Positions 9,048 to 18,621 of a stretch of DNA of 64,000 nt are shown piece by piece. The notes under the pieces were generated by a model that saw nothing but the letters and a program-made list of their open reading frames with translations, was not told where the DNA came from and searched no databases. The stretch is from the NCBI GenBank assembly GCA_965237635.1, contig CBDEFX010000001.1:1302001-1366000 (forward strand). The letters run 5' to 3'. The stretch's first letter is position 1. Each line of letters begins with the position of its first letter. Source of the stretch: CBDEFX01 sp965237635 (lineage in GTDB: Bacteria > Chloroflexota > Dehalococcoidia > Lucifugimonadales > CAUZJF01). The translations under genes were made by a program, and so were the position numbers.

Positions 9048-10174
9048 TCCGCATGCCCCCCGTCGACATGCTTGGTGGACGTGTCGGCAGGCAACGGTGC
9101 TGCGCTACCGACGGTCTCGGGTCCGGCGACCGTGGACCGGCCGGCGCGAGACAATGTCCTCAGAGAGACCTGCTGGCCCCACAAGAATACCTGTCCCAGG
9201 ACGATCATCGGCAGCAACAGGGCCGCGTGCACGACCGCGACATAGCCCGCGGCCACCGACCGGTCAATCGCGGCGAGCGGCAGAAGCACCAGGGTCTCTC
9301 GCGCCACGAACTCGAACAGCCCAATTCCGCCGGGAGCCGCTGGGACCGAGCTTCCTATATTTGCCACGGCGGTGACGAGCACTATCGCCACGGCCATCTC
9401 ACCAGGGTTATCATAGACTTCGTGGAGGCCGAACGACAGCCCGATCAGAAAGAATAGCCCCGCCTCCAAAAGCCAGATGGGCAATGACATCGCAAAGAGG
9501 GAGGTTATCGCACCGGGACTTCTCAAAGGGACCAGTCCATTGAGGACCATGTCTATCGTGTGAACGAGCCTCGCTTTCGTTCCGTCGGGCAGCGGCCTGA
9601 TTAGTCCAATCCCTATGGCTCGAGCCCTCGAAGGAGAAAAGGCCATCAGAAGAAGCGCCCCGAACGCGGCGACGAACGGCACGCTTAACGCCGCAACCAG
9701 CAGCTGCCACGAGACGCCGTATCTCTCGCCAAAGGCCTCCGCGACGCCTACCACGGGTATGAACACCGCGATCGCCGCGATGAAAAGCAGCAGGGTCAGG
9801 GCGTCCAGCAGCCGCTCCACGAAGATGGTGACCAGGGCCGAGGTCTTGCTGATCCCCTCGCGCTCCCCCACGTAGTAGCTGCGGACGAGCTCGCCGAGTC
9901 GCAGCGGCAGAAGGTTGTTTGCCATATAGCCGACAACGACTACCGGATACAGGCGTCCAACACTGATGACACGCATATGCCGCAACAGCTGCCGCCATCG
10001 AAGTGTCCTGAACAGGACTGCGAGAAGGTAGAGGCCGACTGCCGGCGCCGCGTATACGTAGTTGGCCCCCGCGATCGCGTCCAGCATCCGGCCGAAATCG
10101 ACCGTAAGGAAGAACAGCGCCAGCAACAAGGCGCTGACGCCGAACCCGATCCAGAATTGCTTCGCCCCGTTCAC
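9044..10174 (-). CDS. Lysylphosphatidylglycerol synthase TM region/UPF0104 flippase-like membrane protein
   Basis: This polytopic membrane protein has about eight hydrophobic segments. Two hallmark motifs of the AglD/YbhN/MprF-flippase-like family are visible: NLLPLRLGELVR (~85-97) and SSVPAAPGGIGLFEF (~275-290). Family members move or present lipid-linked substrates. I prefer the GTG at 10174 because GGGAGGG lies just upstream; an ATG at 10204 is also in frame. It is coupled to the FAD oxidoreductase and lies upstream of it in the same operon. The C-terminal ~40 residues are polar. Confidence 0.85.
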   Translation of the reverse strand: MNGAKQFWIGFGVSALLLALFFLTVDFGRMLDAIAGANYVYAAPAVGLYLLAVLFRTLRWRQLLRHMRVISVGRLYPVVVVGYMANNLLPLRLGELVRSYYVGEREGISKTSALVTIFVERLLDALTLLLFIAAIAVFIPVVGVAEAFGERYGVSWQLLVAALSVPFVAAFGALLLMAFSPSRARAIGIGLIRPLPDGTKARLVHTIDMVLNGLVPLRSPGAITSLFAMSLPIWLLEAGLFFLIGLSFGLHEVYDNPGEMAVAIVLVTAVANIGSSVPAAPGGIGLFEFVARETLVLLPLAAIDRSVAAGYVAVVHAALLLPMIVLGQVFLWGQQVSLRTLSRAGRSTVAGPETVGSAAPLPADTSTKHVDGGHAE

Positions 10175-10279
10175 CTGGTGCCCTCCCGCTGACAACCTTA
10201 ACATAGCGTCGTCCGCCTGGGCATCGGGGGACGAGGGGGAGTGTATGCCGGTCTGCAGGTGAAAGCCGGCCGCTGTACG

Positions 10280-10302
10280 GAGACGCCCCAGCGGGGCGTC
10301 TC
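10280..10302. repeat. GAGACGCCCC/GGGGCGTCTC hairpin repeat
   Basis: A perfect 10-bp stem with an AGC loop lies between the flippase gene and IS copy 2. The same stem with a GCT loop is at 35385-35407. No T-run follows in a terminator-like position, so I treat it as a dispersed palindromic repeat. The remaining bases to the IS hold nothing recognisable. Confidence 0.6.
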
Positions 10303-10349
10303 TACAATCCCAGCAGCCCCCTGTGGGGCCCTGCGCGCGAGAACCTTAG

Positions 10350-12069
10350 CCCGAATCCACCGAAGGACACCGATGGACGGCGTGAGGAAAGCGGAAGGGG
10401 GGTGAGGGAGCTACAGGGGAAATAGCCTGGGTTCCATTTGGGGTAGGGAGGTCGGCGGACGGTCTTCATCGCCGCACAGGGGCCCCTATGGCCGTCTGCG
10501 GGAGCTGCGATGCGCGGGATGGCGAGAGAATACGCAGCAGGGAACTCTCTCGGACCGGGCTGGCACGAGTCTGCGGGGATCTTCGGTTGTCCGGTGGGTG
10601 GGTCGGTCGCCGACGATGCCGTCAGGCCGGGAGTGGAATGGCTCGCAGCCGGGCCAAGGCACGGCTGAACTTCTCAGCCCAAGGCCAGCGATCCGGAAGA
10701 TGCAGGGTCAACCGGCGTGCCGAGCGGGTGAGCCGTCCGGCCAGGGAGAAGAACCGCCGCCGGAGGGTTTTGGTGGTGGCTATCCGCTCTCCCAGACCGA
10801 TCCGCGCCGTCCAGCGGGCCAGGTTGTGGGCCATCGTCTGGACGGCCAGCCAGGCGCCGTTGGCGGCGAAGCGGCCCGAGGGGAGATGGTTCAGCCCGAC
10901 GCCGTACTTGAGGTCGCGTATGGCATTCTCGATCTCGGCGTGGCGGCGATGGTCAGCCTCCAGTTCGAGCAACTCCCCGTCTCGGTCGGTGATGAAGCCA
11001 TGATAGCTGTATTTGGCGAAGAGGGCCAGTTGGGAACCGGGCGTCGGCTTCACCCGCCGGACGATGAGCCGTACCGGCGCGGCGTCCGCCTCGGCCTGGA
11101 AGGGGGTGCAGGTGGTCTCGGCCACATCGGCGGCACCGTCCATCCAGTAAGGAATCGGCGTCCAGGCATCTTCGGGTATCGCCTCGATGAGATTGTGCAG
11201 GCTTTTGTGCTGGCGGATGGTGATGGAGAAGCGGACATCCATCTTGCGGCAGACGGATACCACGCCATGAGTGTAGAACCCGCTGTCGGCCCGTAGCGTG
11301 AGTCGTCCGTCGGCCCCGGCGTAGCGCACCCGTCCCACCGTCTCCCGCAGGAAGTGGGCGGCGCCGCGGGCGGTGTTGGCCCGGCCCTCGCGCAGCCGGG
11401 ACATCAGCACGTCTCCGGTGCCGGCGGCGATGGCCGGCAGCGGGTGGTAGCCCCGCTTGCCGGTATAGCCGTGGTGGCGGGCGCCCTCCTTGGCCAGTCC
11501 GTAGGTCTCGCAGATGGTGGAGTCCAGGTCAATGGTCAGGGGCCCGTCGCCGGGTCCCGCCCCGGCCTGCCAAGCCCGGGCCAGCAACTCGCGGCTCACC
11601 CGGTCGAGTTGACGGACGTGGCCCCACCGGAAGCTGCGCAGGAAGGTGCCCAGGGTGGATAGCGCCTTGACCGTGCCGCCCAGGGTGCAGGCCGTCCCCC
11701 CGGTGCGCAACACATCGGCGTCGTCAATGCAGTCGCCCCCAGCCAGCGCAGACGCCACCAGCGTCATCATCTTGTCGCTCGTGTTCGCCCGCCCCGGGGC
11801 ATCGCCCAGGTCGAGGCGCTGCCGGACAAGTTCGGGCAGGCCGAGGTGCCGCGCCAGGGTGGCCGGAAGGAGCAGCCCGGCATTGGCCACCAAGCGGCGG
11901 TCGTCGAAGGTGATTTGGATCCGGTCGGGGTGGTTGCGTAGCAGCATCTATTGGGTGCTCCTTTTCCGGGGCCGTTTTTTTGCTACAAAACCATTATCCC
12001 AGAAGCACAGGAGCGCCTTCTTGCCGCCTCAGGACGCTAACCCGACGCCCTCCTTCGGTGGATTCGGGC
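10350..12069 (-). mobile_element. IS1380-family insertion sequence, copy 2
   Basis: The 1720-bp copy is inverted relative to copy 1 and has the same 18-bp terminal repeats. TTAG flanks both sides (10346-10349 and 12070-12073). It sits between the flippase operon and the glycosyltransferase gene, ending 33 bp from the latter's stop, so it separates a block that was probably contiguous. No coding sequence is broken. Confidence 0.9.
10622..11947 (-). CDS. IS1380-family DDE transposase (copy 2)
   Basis: This 441-aa protein is nearly identical to copy 1, with the same DDE contexts. Visible differences are MLLRN at the N-terminus, VKALSTLG instead of VKAPSTLG, HPLPAIAAG, YAGADGR and HAEIENAIRD. 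It is apparently intact and potentially active. Confidence 0.9.
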   Translation of the reverse strand: MLLRNHPDRIQITFDDRRLVANAGLLLPATLARHLGLPELVRQRLDLGDAPGRANTSDKMMTLVASALAGGDCIDDADVLRTGGTACTLGGTVKALSTLGTFLRSFRWGHVRQLDRVSRELLARAWQAGAGPGDGPLTIDLDSTICETYGLAKEGARHHGYTGKRGYHPLPAIAAGTGDVLMSRLREGRANTARGAAHFLRETVGRVRYAGADGRLTLRADSGFYTHGVVSVCRKMDVRFSITIRQHKSLHNLIEAIPEDAWTPIPYWMDGAADVAETTCTPFQAEADAAPVRLIVRRVKPTPGSQLALFAKYSYHGFITDRDGELLELEADHRRHAEIENAIRDLKYGVGLNHLPSGRFAANGAWLAVQTMAHNLARWTARIGLGERIATTKTLRRRFFSLAGRLTRSARRLTLHLPDRWPWAEKFSRALARLRAIPLPA

Positions 12070-12102
12070 TTAGGGAACGGTTGACGGAGCGTACGCCGAG
12101 CG

Positions 12103-14139
12103 CTATTCCAATGGGGAGAACCCGGGGGGAAACTCCGGGGAGAAGTAGACATAGGCGTCCTCGCTTCCCAGGGGAGTGCCGAGCTCGCGGAATAGGAAGT
12201 AGTCGATCGCTGTTCGCCAGGCCGACGGGTCGACGATCGCGCCGAGCAGCTGTCTGACTGTCACACCCTTATAGACCTCAGGGAACCACCAGCGGTGCTT
12301 GATGCGGACGCCCTCCGTATACTGATCGGGTGGTAGCTCGTCCGCCTGGGGCCGGTTGTTGGCGTGGACGAGCAGCACCGACGAGTCGGGAGCATCCTGC
12401 AGCCCGCCATCGTAGGACGGGTAGGCGACTTTGGTGTAGCGTCTCAGGTACCACGCCCACGGCCAGGTAAAGCCGCTCGTTCCGTCTATCGATATCGGCA
12501 CGGCGGTCGGGTCCTCCAGGGCGTCGCCCGCCTGCTCCACGTGCCTGAGAAGCCCGACGATGTCGGGCGAGGTCTGCGTGTAAACTAGCATCTCCACCGG
12601 GGTGTCCCCGTTTTGGTAGCTCGCCGTCCAGCCGGTGCGTATGGTCAGTGCCAGCATCACGGCAACAAGTCCAAAGGCGGCGATGGCGGTGAGCCTCCGG
12701 ATTCCGACCAGGCGAGACCGGAGGTCAACGGCCACGTCCCCCAGGAACTTTCCGGAGAGCACGATTAACGGTAGGGTGACGTTTACCAGGAGCCACGGCA
12801 TCTTCTCGCTGGCGAACGAGTAGAGGATGAACGTAACGGCAGCCCAGAAGACCAGGAACAGGCCGAAGGTATCTCGCCGCCGGATGTAGTAAACGGCGCC
12901 GACGATGGCGATCAACAGAGGCAGGAACTCGTAAACGGACGTGATGACGACGTAGTAGTACCAGGGCTGCCCGCCCCGTCCTTCTCCCTGCTGCACGAGC
13001 CAGTAGCCCAGGGACTGCCACATCCCGGAACCTATGCCGACCATGTTCGTGAACAGATTTTCCCAATGCCATGCGCCCGAGCCGGCGCCAAAGAGGTTGA
13101 GGAAGGTCGTGTAGACCAGGAAGAAGATCGAGTAGAAGATAGCAGCCGAGCGCCACCAGACGGACCTGCTCCATTTGAAGCCGATAACCGCCGATATCCA
13201 AACTAGGGCAAGCACAACGAGGGCCGCTATGACGAGTCCACCGCGTATCGGCGCGCCAATGGGCCCGATACTCCCGCCGGGGCTTGCCAGGACCAGACCG
13301 GACCAGCTTAGAAGCGGTGTGTCCTGTAATACGCTCACGAGGGCGGCCCAGAGCGGCAGGGTAAGTGTGATCAAGAGCACCAGGAACGCGGCCGGGCGAG
13401 AGATGCCCCTAAGCGTCAGACCCCTTGTGAAAACGGACCATGCCCCGCCGACGATGCGGACCGCTGCGACAGGGGGCGATACCTCGCCTATCGCTATCCC
13501 CTCCCGGATTGCGGGCCAGTTCCGCACGGCGACGACTAGCACGAGATAGAGTCCAAGCGTGGAGGTGACTATGTATGCGGTCTCCTTGGTTGCGAACGCC
13601 AGCGCGAGCAGGGCCGCGCCGATGTAGAGGTATCGAGGTTTCCCCTCGTCGATGTACCGCCACATGCAGACCACGAGGCCGAGAGTCCAGACGGCCATGA
13701 GGATGTCGTTGCGCGCAAACCGGCTGAAATAGAGCATTGCAGGGGAGAATGCCAGCAGCACCGACACGAAAATGGCCCCCAGATTGCCCAGCCTGCTGCG
13801 GAAGAAGTACGGCAGCACCACCAGCGCGGTCCCAGCTATCGCATATAGCAGCCGGGCGGTGTAGTCGCTATCGCCGAAGGGGAGGAACAGCGCGGCGGTG
13901 GCCTCCATCTGAAGGGGGCCGTGCATCATGGGGTTGTGCTGGTACCCGTTCCCCGCGTAGATGTTCCAGGCATAGTAGGCGTGCAGACTCTCGTCGTGGT
14001 GCATGGCACGGGAGCCGAGGTCCCACAGTCGCATAGCCGCCGCCACGAGCGCGATTGCACCGTGGGCCGCGAGCATCTGCCACTCCGGATCGCGCCGAGT
14101 GTCTGCCGTCTCTATGTCAGACCCGGTTTCAGGTCCCAT
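12103..14139 (-). CDS. TIGR03663/Agl23-like membrane glycosyltransferase (GT-C type)
   Basis: This ~678-aa integral membrane protein has an N-terminal GT-C signature: MRLWDLGSRAMHHDESLHAYYAW supplies the loop Asp/Glu (HHDES), followed by YFSRFARNDI. About 10-12 hydrophobic segments follow. The C-terminal ~150 residues form a soluble extracytoplasmic domain (PVEMLVYTQTSPDIVGLL...). TIGR03663 proteins occur in Chloroflexota and archaea beside the 'YYY' DUF2298 proteins, and the next gene upstream is one. They probably transfer a lipid-linked sugar outside the membrane. I chose ATG 14139; an in-frame TTG lies at 14157. Confidence 0.85.
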   Translation of the reverse strand: MGPETGSDIETADTRRDPEWQMLAAHGAIALVAAAMRLWDLGSRAMHHDESLHAYYAWNIYAGNGYQHNPMMHGPLQMEATAALFLPFGDSDYTARLLYAIAGTALVVLPYFFRSRLGNLGAIFVSVLLAFSPAMLYFSRFARNDILMAVWTLGLVVCMWRYIDEGKPRYLYIGAALLALAFATKETAYIVTSTLGLYLVLVVAVRNWPAIREGIAIGEVSPPVAAVRIVGGAWSVFTRGLTLRGISRPAAFLVLLITLTLPLWAALVSVLQDTPLLSWSGLVLASPGGSIGPIGAPIRGGLVIAALVVLALVWISAVIGFKWSRSVWWRSAAIFYSIFFLVYTTFLNLFGAGSGAWHWENLFTNMVGIGSGMWQSLGYWLVQQGEGRGGQPWYYYVVITSVYEFLPLLIAIVGAVYYIRRRDTFGLFLVFWAAVTFILYSFASEKMPWLLVNVTLPLIVLSGKFLGDVAVDLRSRLVGIRRLTAIAAFGLVAVMLALTIRTGWTASYQNGDTPVEMLVYTQTSPDIVGLLRHVEQAGDALEDPTAVPISIDGTSGFTWPWAWYLRRYTKVAYPSYDGGLQDAPDSSVLLVHANNRPQADELPPDQYTEGVRIKHRWWFPEVYKGVTVRQLLGAIVDPSAWRTAIDYFLFRELGTPLGSEDAYVYFSPEFPPGFSPLE

Positions 14140-14239
14140 CAGCTGAGTGCTGCGCAACTCATTCGATCATCCCCCTGACCCCCTTCCTGGCCAGGAAGGG
14201 GGAAGAAGCAATATCTGAGGGACACCCTCAGACTCCCGG

Positions 14240-14258
14240 CCCCGATGTGGCATCGGGG
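14240..14258. repeat. CCCCGATGTGGCATCGGGG hairpin repeat
   Basis: A palindrome of the dispersed CCCCGAT...ATCGGGG family lies in the 141-bp gap between the DUF2298 gene and the glycosyltransferase. Related copies are at 32-50, 28277-28295 and 61927-61949. It may also act as a structured mRNA element between the two genes. Confidence 0.6.
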
Positions 14259-14280
14259 CACTCCCCATTTGTTAACAGCC

Positions 14281-16674
14281 CTATGAGCGGTCTTTGATCT
14301 TGTAAATTGCAACGCCATCTTCGCTGAACGCGGTGTCCATAAATTCCGGGAACTTGCCGAGCCCTTCGCTTCCGTATCGACCGTTCTCGCGAGGCCCCAC
14401 ATATACGTAGTCTACGTTGTACTTGGCAAGGAGGTTTCGCGCCAGCTCTATGTCGAGGGTCTCGTATATGGTCGCGATGTCCTGTTCCCTTTCGGCGAAC
14501 GGGTCACTCGATCCTCGCCACTGGAGCTCGTGGCCGGGCCAGTTGAACACGGTCGGCACGCCGGTGCTGCGAGAGATCAGCCCGGCGTCCGACCACTCCC
14601 CGACAGCCTCGAGGATGGTTGAGCCGTCCTCAACGTTGCTCTTGACGAATTCTATGGCTTCGTACTCGGCCAGCCGGCTGCTGGCCACGAAGGCGAGTCC
14701 ATCCAAAGTGGCCTCACCGTCGAACAGGCCACCTTTGCTGAATGCGGCCGCCGGAGGATAGTAGAGAGAGCCTGCCAGCAGGAGGATGAAACCGCCGGCC
14801 CACAGAGTACTCATCCAGCGACTCCAGCCAGACAGGGACTGCCTGATGGATGCCCAGTAGTAGACGGCGAAGCCTGAAGCGGCGGCGAGGAGAATCCACG
14901 CCTGATAGTAGAGCTTGAACACCGTGTTCATCCTGGTGCCGAAGAAGTCTTTCACAAAGAGCAGCTCTGGTCCCATTATCAGGAGCAGCCCCAGGCCCGA
15001 CAGGACGAGGGCGAAGAACTTGCCGGTCGTGGACTCGCCTTCTTTCACCAGCCACAGGGCGCTGTAGGTCGCTATGCCGATGAGCAGAGCAAACGGCAGC
15101 ACGTGGAATAGCCTCCTCAACACCTCCGCGGACGTCCCACCGCCCTCCAAGTACAGGAACGCCCAGACGACGTACGGAAGGAACCCGACTGCCAGCGAAA
15201 TGAGCGACAACCTGGCCCAGTCTTCTCTCACGGTGGTCTGCCAAAAGACGCTCAGGATAAAGGGCGTGACGGCAATCAGGAACAGCGCCCAAACGATCAG
15301 CAGATGGTGCGGGCTCGTCGTCGCCTCGCCCACGGCGCCCATTCCCGAGACCTGGGTCGCGAATGCGAGGTAGTACGGAAGGAAAAGGAGCAGCGCCAGG
15401 CCGATGACCACCAAAGCGATGGGCACGGTACCCTTCATCAACGTCCAGAAGCTGCCGCCACCGGCCGAATATGACTTGAGGGCCGCAATGCCGACGAACA
15501 CAGCCCAGAACACGGGTAGGTCCCACATATTCGTGAAGGCCAGTCCCCCTAGCGACAGCCCCAAGACCAGTACGGTTGCGTACGGTCGAACGGTGACCTC
15601 GCGAGGTCTTATTAGCATCGATAGCGACAGGCCTCCCCAGGCGTGTGCGGGGGACCTGAGGAAGTTCCAGCAGACCGCCAGAAATAAGGTCATCAGCGGG
15701 ATGGACATGACGTGCGGGTGAAGGTCCCCGAGCATAAAGCTGAAGAACGGGAACTCCTGAATCGTGAGGTCTATCCAACGCGCTCCGTCGAAGGTGTCGA
15801 TCACCCGTGTGGCCCGGAACCACCACCAGTGCTCATCGGGGTGCCAGCTCTGACTCAAGGCTGACTGACCCAGCCCGGACATGTACTCGCTCGCCGGGTC
15901 CGTCGGATGGAGCTTGATTTCGGTCCAATTCCAGAACGCGGTCGATCCCATGCCGTTGGCCCGCATGAACTCGAGAACGCCCTCCAGGTTCGCCGTCGCC
16001 ACCAGGAGGACCGCTGCCACGATTCCGGCCACCAGGGCAAGCCGCAGCCGGCCCGCTTCGCCGCGCACCATGTTGTAGACGAGCCCGAATATCCCCATCG
16101 CGCCCAGCGCAGGGATGAGGGCCATAGCTAGGTTGTAGGAGACGTTCGACGATATGCTCGTCAGCTTGCTGAGGACACCCATCGTCCAGTAGCCGAAGTA
16201 GTAGTAGCTTACCGACTCCCCACTCAGCCACGGGTCCTGCGGTGCCCCGAGGTCTGACACGATGGATGCGCTTAGGAACGCCATGTCCATAGGCTGCTCG
16301 GTGTGGTCTATCGCCGGGTCGTACGCCCGGTACAAGACCCAACCCAGGAACGTGACCAGGAAGAGGGCCTCGCCAACCAGAATGGCGGTGCGCTCGCGGT
16401 TCGCGAAGTCCAGGAACTCCTGACGTCGAGTCCACAGGAACCAACCCGAGAGTCCACCCACGACGACTACGAGACCAGCGACCGTAAGCTGCCGGCTGGG
16501 CAGCACATTCAGCACGCTCAGAATCCAGGAGAGGTAGGCGACCAGCAAGAGGCCGAAGGGCTTGCTCACGCTGAATCCCCTGTCCCGAAGCATGGGAAAC
16601 AGGTAGTAGCAGAGGGGGAACGCGGCCAGTCCTATGACCTCGATCGCGATAAGCCACAACAAGACATCTAGCAT
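14281..16674 (-). CDS. DUF2298 'Chlor_Arch_YYY' polytopic membrane protein
   Basis: The ~797-aa membrane protein starts MLDVLLWLIAIEVIGLAAFPLCYY and carries the family landmark ESVSYYYFGYW (YYY) near residue 160-170, then DLHPHVMSIPLM and a dozen further helices. The C-terminal region reads LEAVGEWSDAGLISRSTGVPTVFNWPGHELQWRG and YVYVGPRENG, resembling extracytoplasmic domains of GT-C enzymes. Family members are of unknown specific activity but are assumed to be envelope glycosyltransferases. An upstream GTG at 16734 would add 20 non-hydrophobic residues; ATG 16674 begins directly with a TM helix. It lies upstream of the TIGR03663 gene on the same strand. Confidence 0.88.
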   Translation of the reverse strand: MLDVLLWLIAIEVIGLAAFPLCYYLFPMLRDRGFSVSKPFGLLLVAYLSWILSVLNVLPSRQLTVAGLVVVVGGLSGWFLWTRRQEFLDFANRERTAILVGEALFLVTFLGWVLYRAYDPAIDHTEQPMDMAFLSASIVSDLGAPQDPWLSGESVSYYYFGYWTMGVLSKLTSISSNVSYNLAMALIPALGAMGIFGLVYNMVRGEAGRLRLALVAGIVAAVLLVATANLEGVLEFMRANGMGSTAFWNWTEIKLHPTDPASEYMSGLGQSALSQSWHPDEHWWWFRATRVIDTFDGARWIDLTIQEFPFFSFMLGDLHPHVMSIPLMTLFLAVCWNFLRSPAHAWGGLSLSMLIRPREVTVRPYATVLVLGLSLGGLAFTNMWDLPVFWAVFVGIAALKSYSAGGGSFWTLMKGTVPIALVVIGLALLLFLPYYLAFATQVSGMGAVGEATTSPHHLLIVWALFLIAVTPFILSVFWQTTVREDWARLSLISLAVGFLPYVVWAFLYLEGGGTSAEVLRRLFHVLPFALLIGIATYSALWLVKEGESTTGKFFALVLSGLGLLLIMGPELLFVKDFFGTRMNTVFKLYYQAWILLAAASGFAVYYWASIRQSLSGWSRWMSTLWAGGFILLLAGSLYYPPAAAFSKGGLFDGEATLDGLAFVASSRLAEYEAIEFVKSNVEDGSTILEAVGEWSDAGLISRSTGVPTVFNWPGHELQWRGSSDPFAEREQDIATIYETLDIELARNLLAKYNVDYVYVGPRENGRYGSEGLGKFPEFMDTAFSEDGVAIYKIKDRS

Positions 16675-16734
16675 CTTTAAGCTTTTGCGGAGGGTCCTTC
16701 GCCTTGGGCCATGTCCACTAGGTCGAGTACACAT

Positions 16735-16755
16735 GGGCAGGTTTGAAACCTGCCC
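16735..16755. repeat. GGGCAGGTTT/AAACCTGCCC hairpin repeat
   Basis: A near-perfect 10-bp inverted repeat lies between ftsY and the DUF2298 gene. The same palindrome recurs at 30939-30960, there preceded by TGTAG. It belongs to the intergenic palindrome set of this genome. Confidence 0.6.
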
Positions 16756-16803
16756 CTACGGGGTTGGCATGCAGGTCGTTGGCAGATGCGAAGTACTGCA
16801 CTA

Positions 16804-17751
16804 CTAAGTCGCTCTGAAGAGGGCATCGACGAACTCCTTGGGGTCGAAGACAGCGACGTCTTCGAGCTGCTCGCCCGTCCCGACGTAGAGGACGGGCAGC
16901 TTCAGCTCATCGGCGATCGCCACGACTATCCCGCCCTTGGCCGTCCCGTCGAGCTTTGCGAGGAACACGCCGTCGCAATGGAGAGCGTCGGTGAACGCGC
17001 GGGCCTGAAAGAGCCCGTTCTGCCCGGTCGTGGCATCCAGTACCAGCAGAATACGATGTGTGGTCTCAGCGCCCTGCCGGGAGACGATGCGATGGACCTT
17101 CTTGAGCTCCTCCATCAGGTTTGTTTTCGTGTGGAGCCGCCCCGCGGTGTCGATAATCACGACCTCGACGCCGCGGGCCTTGGCGGCCTCCAGGGTGTCG
17201 AACGCCACGGCCCCAGGGTCCGCTCCTGGCCCGTGGGCCACGACGTCGATCTCTAGCCGGCGTCCCCAGACCTGGAGCTGCTCGATCCCGGCTGCTCGAA
17301 AGGTGTCCGCCGCACCTAGGAGCACGCTCCTACCCTCCTGCTTGTATAGCTGTACGAGCTTGGCAATGCTGGTGGTCTTCCCCGCCCCGTTGACGCCAGC
17401 CACAAGCAGGACGAGCGGGGCCAGGTCGACCGCCATGTGCTGGGCCGCGTTGTCTACGCTCAGGAGGTCGACCATCTGTTGCTTCAGCAGGTCTAGGGCG
17501 TGCTCGGACTGCGTGACGTTTTCCTCGCGGACTCGCTGCTTAACATGGTCGAGTATGCTCTGCGTCGGACCGACTCCCATGTCGGCTGAGATCAAGAGCT
17601 CTTCGAGCTGGTCCCACAGGTCGTCGTCCAGACGAGCGCCCTGAAAGAGAGACGCCACCCGGCCGAACCACGCCTTGCGTGTCTTCGCGACCGCGTGCGT
17701 TGTCTTCTCTCGCTGTCGTCGTCGAAGGAAGCCTATCTTTTTTCCAAGCAA
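16804..17751 (-). CDS. ftsY: Signal recognition particle receptor FtsY
   Basis: The 315-aa SRP-GTPase docks SRP-ribosome complexes at the membrane. The N domain (~25-95) is followed by the G domain: G1 GVNGAGKTTSIAKL (~115), the insertion-box segment AADTFRAAGIEQLQVWGRR, G3 DTAGRLHTKTNLMEELKK, G4 AKLDGTAKGG and closing VGTGEQLEDVAVFDPKEFVDALF. There is no long acidic A domain, as in many short FtsYs; the N-terminus is basic (KKIGFLRRRQREK) and may contact membrane lipid. The start is TTG at 17751 after an AAGAG stretch. It faces away from the interrupted DUF2007 gene. Confidence 0.95.
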   Translation of the reverse strand: MLGKKIGFLRRRQREKTTHAVAKTRKAWFGRVASLFQGARLDDDLWDQLEELLISADMGVGPTQSILDHVKQRVREENVTQSEHALDLLKQQMVDLLSVDNAAQHMAVDLAPLVLLVAGVNGAGKTTSIAKLVQLYKQEGRSVLLGAADTFRAAGIEQLQVWGRRLEIDVVAHGPGADPGAVAFDTLEAAKARGVEVVIIDTAGRLHTKTNLMEELKKVHRIVSRQGAETTHRILLVLDATTGQNGLFQARAFTDALHCDGVFLAKLDGTAKGGIVVAIADELKLPVLYVGTGEQLEDVAVFDPKEFVDALFRAT

Positions 17752-18016
17752 TGCTTAAATCTCTTGAGGGAACGGAGGCCGAAGCTGTACAGCTATGCTC
17801 GCTAGCGCATCTAGAGGGTAGCATGACCACTATTGGGCAACAAGTTTGCTCGCAGCTAGCCTATTGCTGACACCGAGCAGGTTTGACACGGGAGTCGCCG
17901 GTGAGTGTAGGATTAGTACGTGGACCCAGAAGGCGGCTGATGCCAGCGCTAGTACCCATAAGAAGGGAATTATATACAATCTTAGCCGAGCGGCCTTGAA
18001 TGGATAGGTGAGGTGA

Positions 18017-18388
18017 ATGGAATCGACCGAATCAGTCCAAGAACAGGCATACTTAGTGTCGCGCGGTGTTCGACCGCTCGCGTTGCTTGACACATGCGAC
18101 CTTGACGAAACGGCAATGGCTACCCGCTTCGTCTGGTTGAATCAACTTGCAGGGAAATATACAGTAATTCCCTTTGTACTACCGCGCGAGGATTTCCCGT
18201 GCGCTATGACCGGATACGCCGCTGCTCCCTGGGTAGTGGACTTGCTCGCTTGGTCATATAGCCAGCCGATTCGTCAGCACCATCGCATCGTAGGGCTGCT
18301 ACTCGGCTATTCAACGAACGCGATAGCGGAACACGACACCCGAGAGTTCGCAGGGAAGCCTATTACAGACGAATCCAGGTCCATATAA
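18017..18388 (+). CDS. Hypothetical protein carried by the IS1595-type element
   Basis: The 123-aa soluble protein begins 52 bp inside the left end of the element, after GGTGAGGTGA. I do not assign a function. Distinctive segments are GVRPLALLDTCDLDE, FVLPREDFPCAMTGYAA and HRIVGLLLGYSTNAIAEHD. The Asp/Glu-rich LDTCDLDE and HRIVGLLLGYS segments look like conserved cores rather than random translation. It may be a cargo protein or an accessory of the methyltransferase further downstream. Confidence 0.6.
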   Translation: MESTESVQEQAYLVSRGVRPLALLDTCDLDETAMATRFVWLNQLAGKYTVIPFVLPREDFPCAMTGYAAAPWVVDLLAWSYSQPIRQHHRIVGLLLGYSTNAIAEHDTREFAGKPITDESRSI

Positions 18389-18557
18389 CCGATTTGTTGC
18401 AATACGAGCATAGAGTGAAGGTATCTCCTTTGTCGAAGCGGTGCTCGTGTCCGCAGTTGCCCCTATATAGTCCCGATCTCTCGCAAGTCTCCCCGGTAGT
18501 TGGCATTACGTCCTCCTATAGTTAGATTTTTCCCACAATATCACGTCATATAGGGTA
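18389..18557 (+). other. Non-coding spacer inside the IS1595-type element
   Basis: Between the hypothetical gene and the transposase promoter I see no gene. The stretch is AT-richer than its surroundings (GTTAGATTTTTCCCACAATATCACG) and leads into the sigma70-like promoter at 18558. Confidence 0.4.
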
Positions 18558-18586
18558 TTGACGAATCGTGTTGCGTTGGCTATAAT
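18558..18586 (+). promoter_or_regulatory. Sigma70-type promoter of the transposase
   Basis: TTGACG at 18558-18563, a 17-bp spacer and a perfect TATAAT at 18581-18586 lie 36 bp before the transposase ATG. This is one of the best promoter matches in the window and lies inside the mobile element. Confidence 0.75.
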
Positions 18587-18621
18587 AAGTCCATAATTCA
18601 GATACGAAAGTAGGGCGGATT

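Noticed and set aside
14714..15826. 370-aa ORF within the DUF2298 gene
   Set aside because: It is an alternative frame on the same strand with high Arg/His content and no hydrophobic pattern; the 797-aa membrane protein explains the DNA.
17830..18093. Minus-strand 87-aa ORF with hydrophobic segment before the IS1595-type element
   Set aside because: It crosses the precisely defined left end of the element and the DUF2007 start, so it cannot be an old gene.
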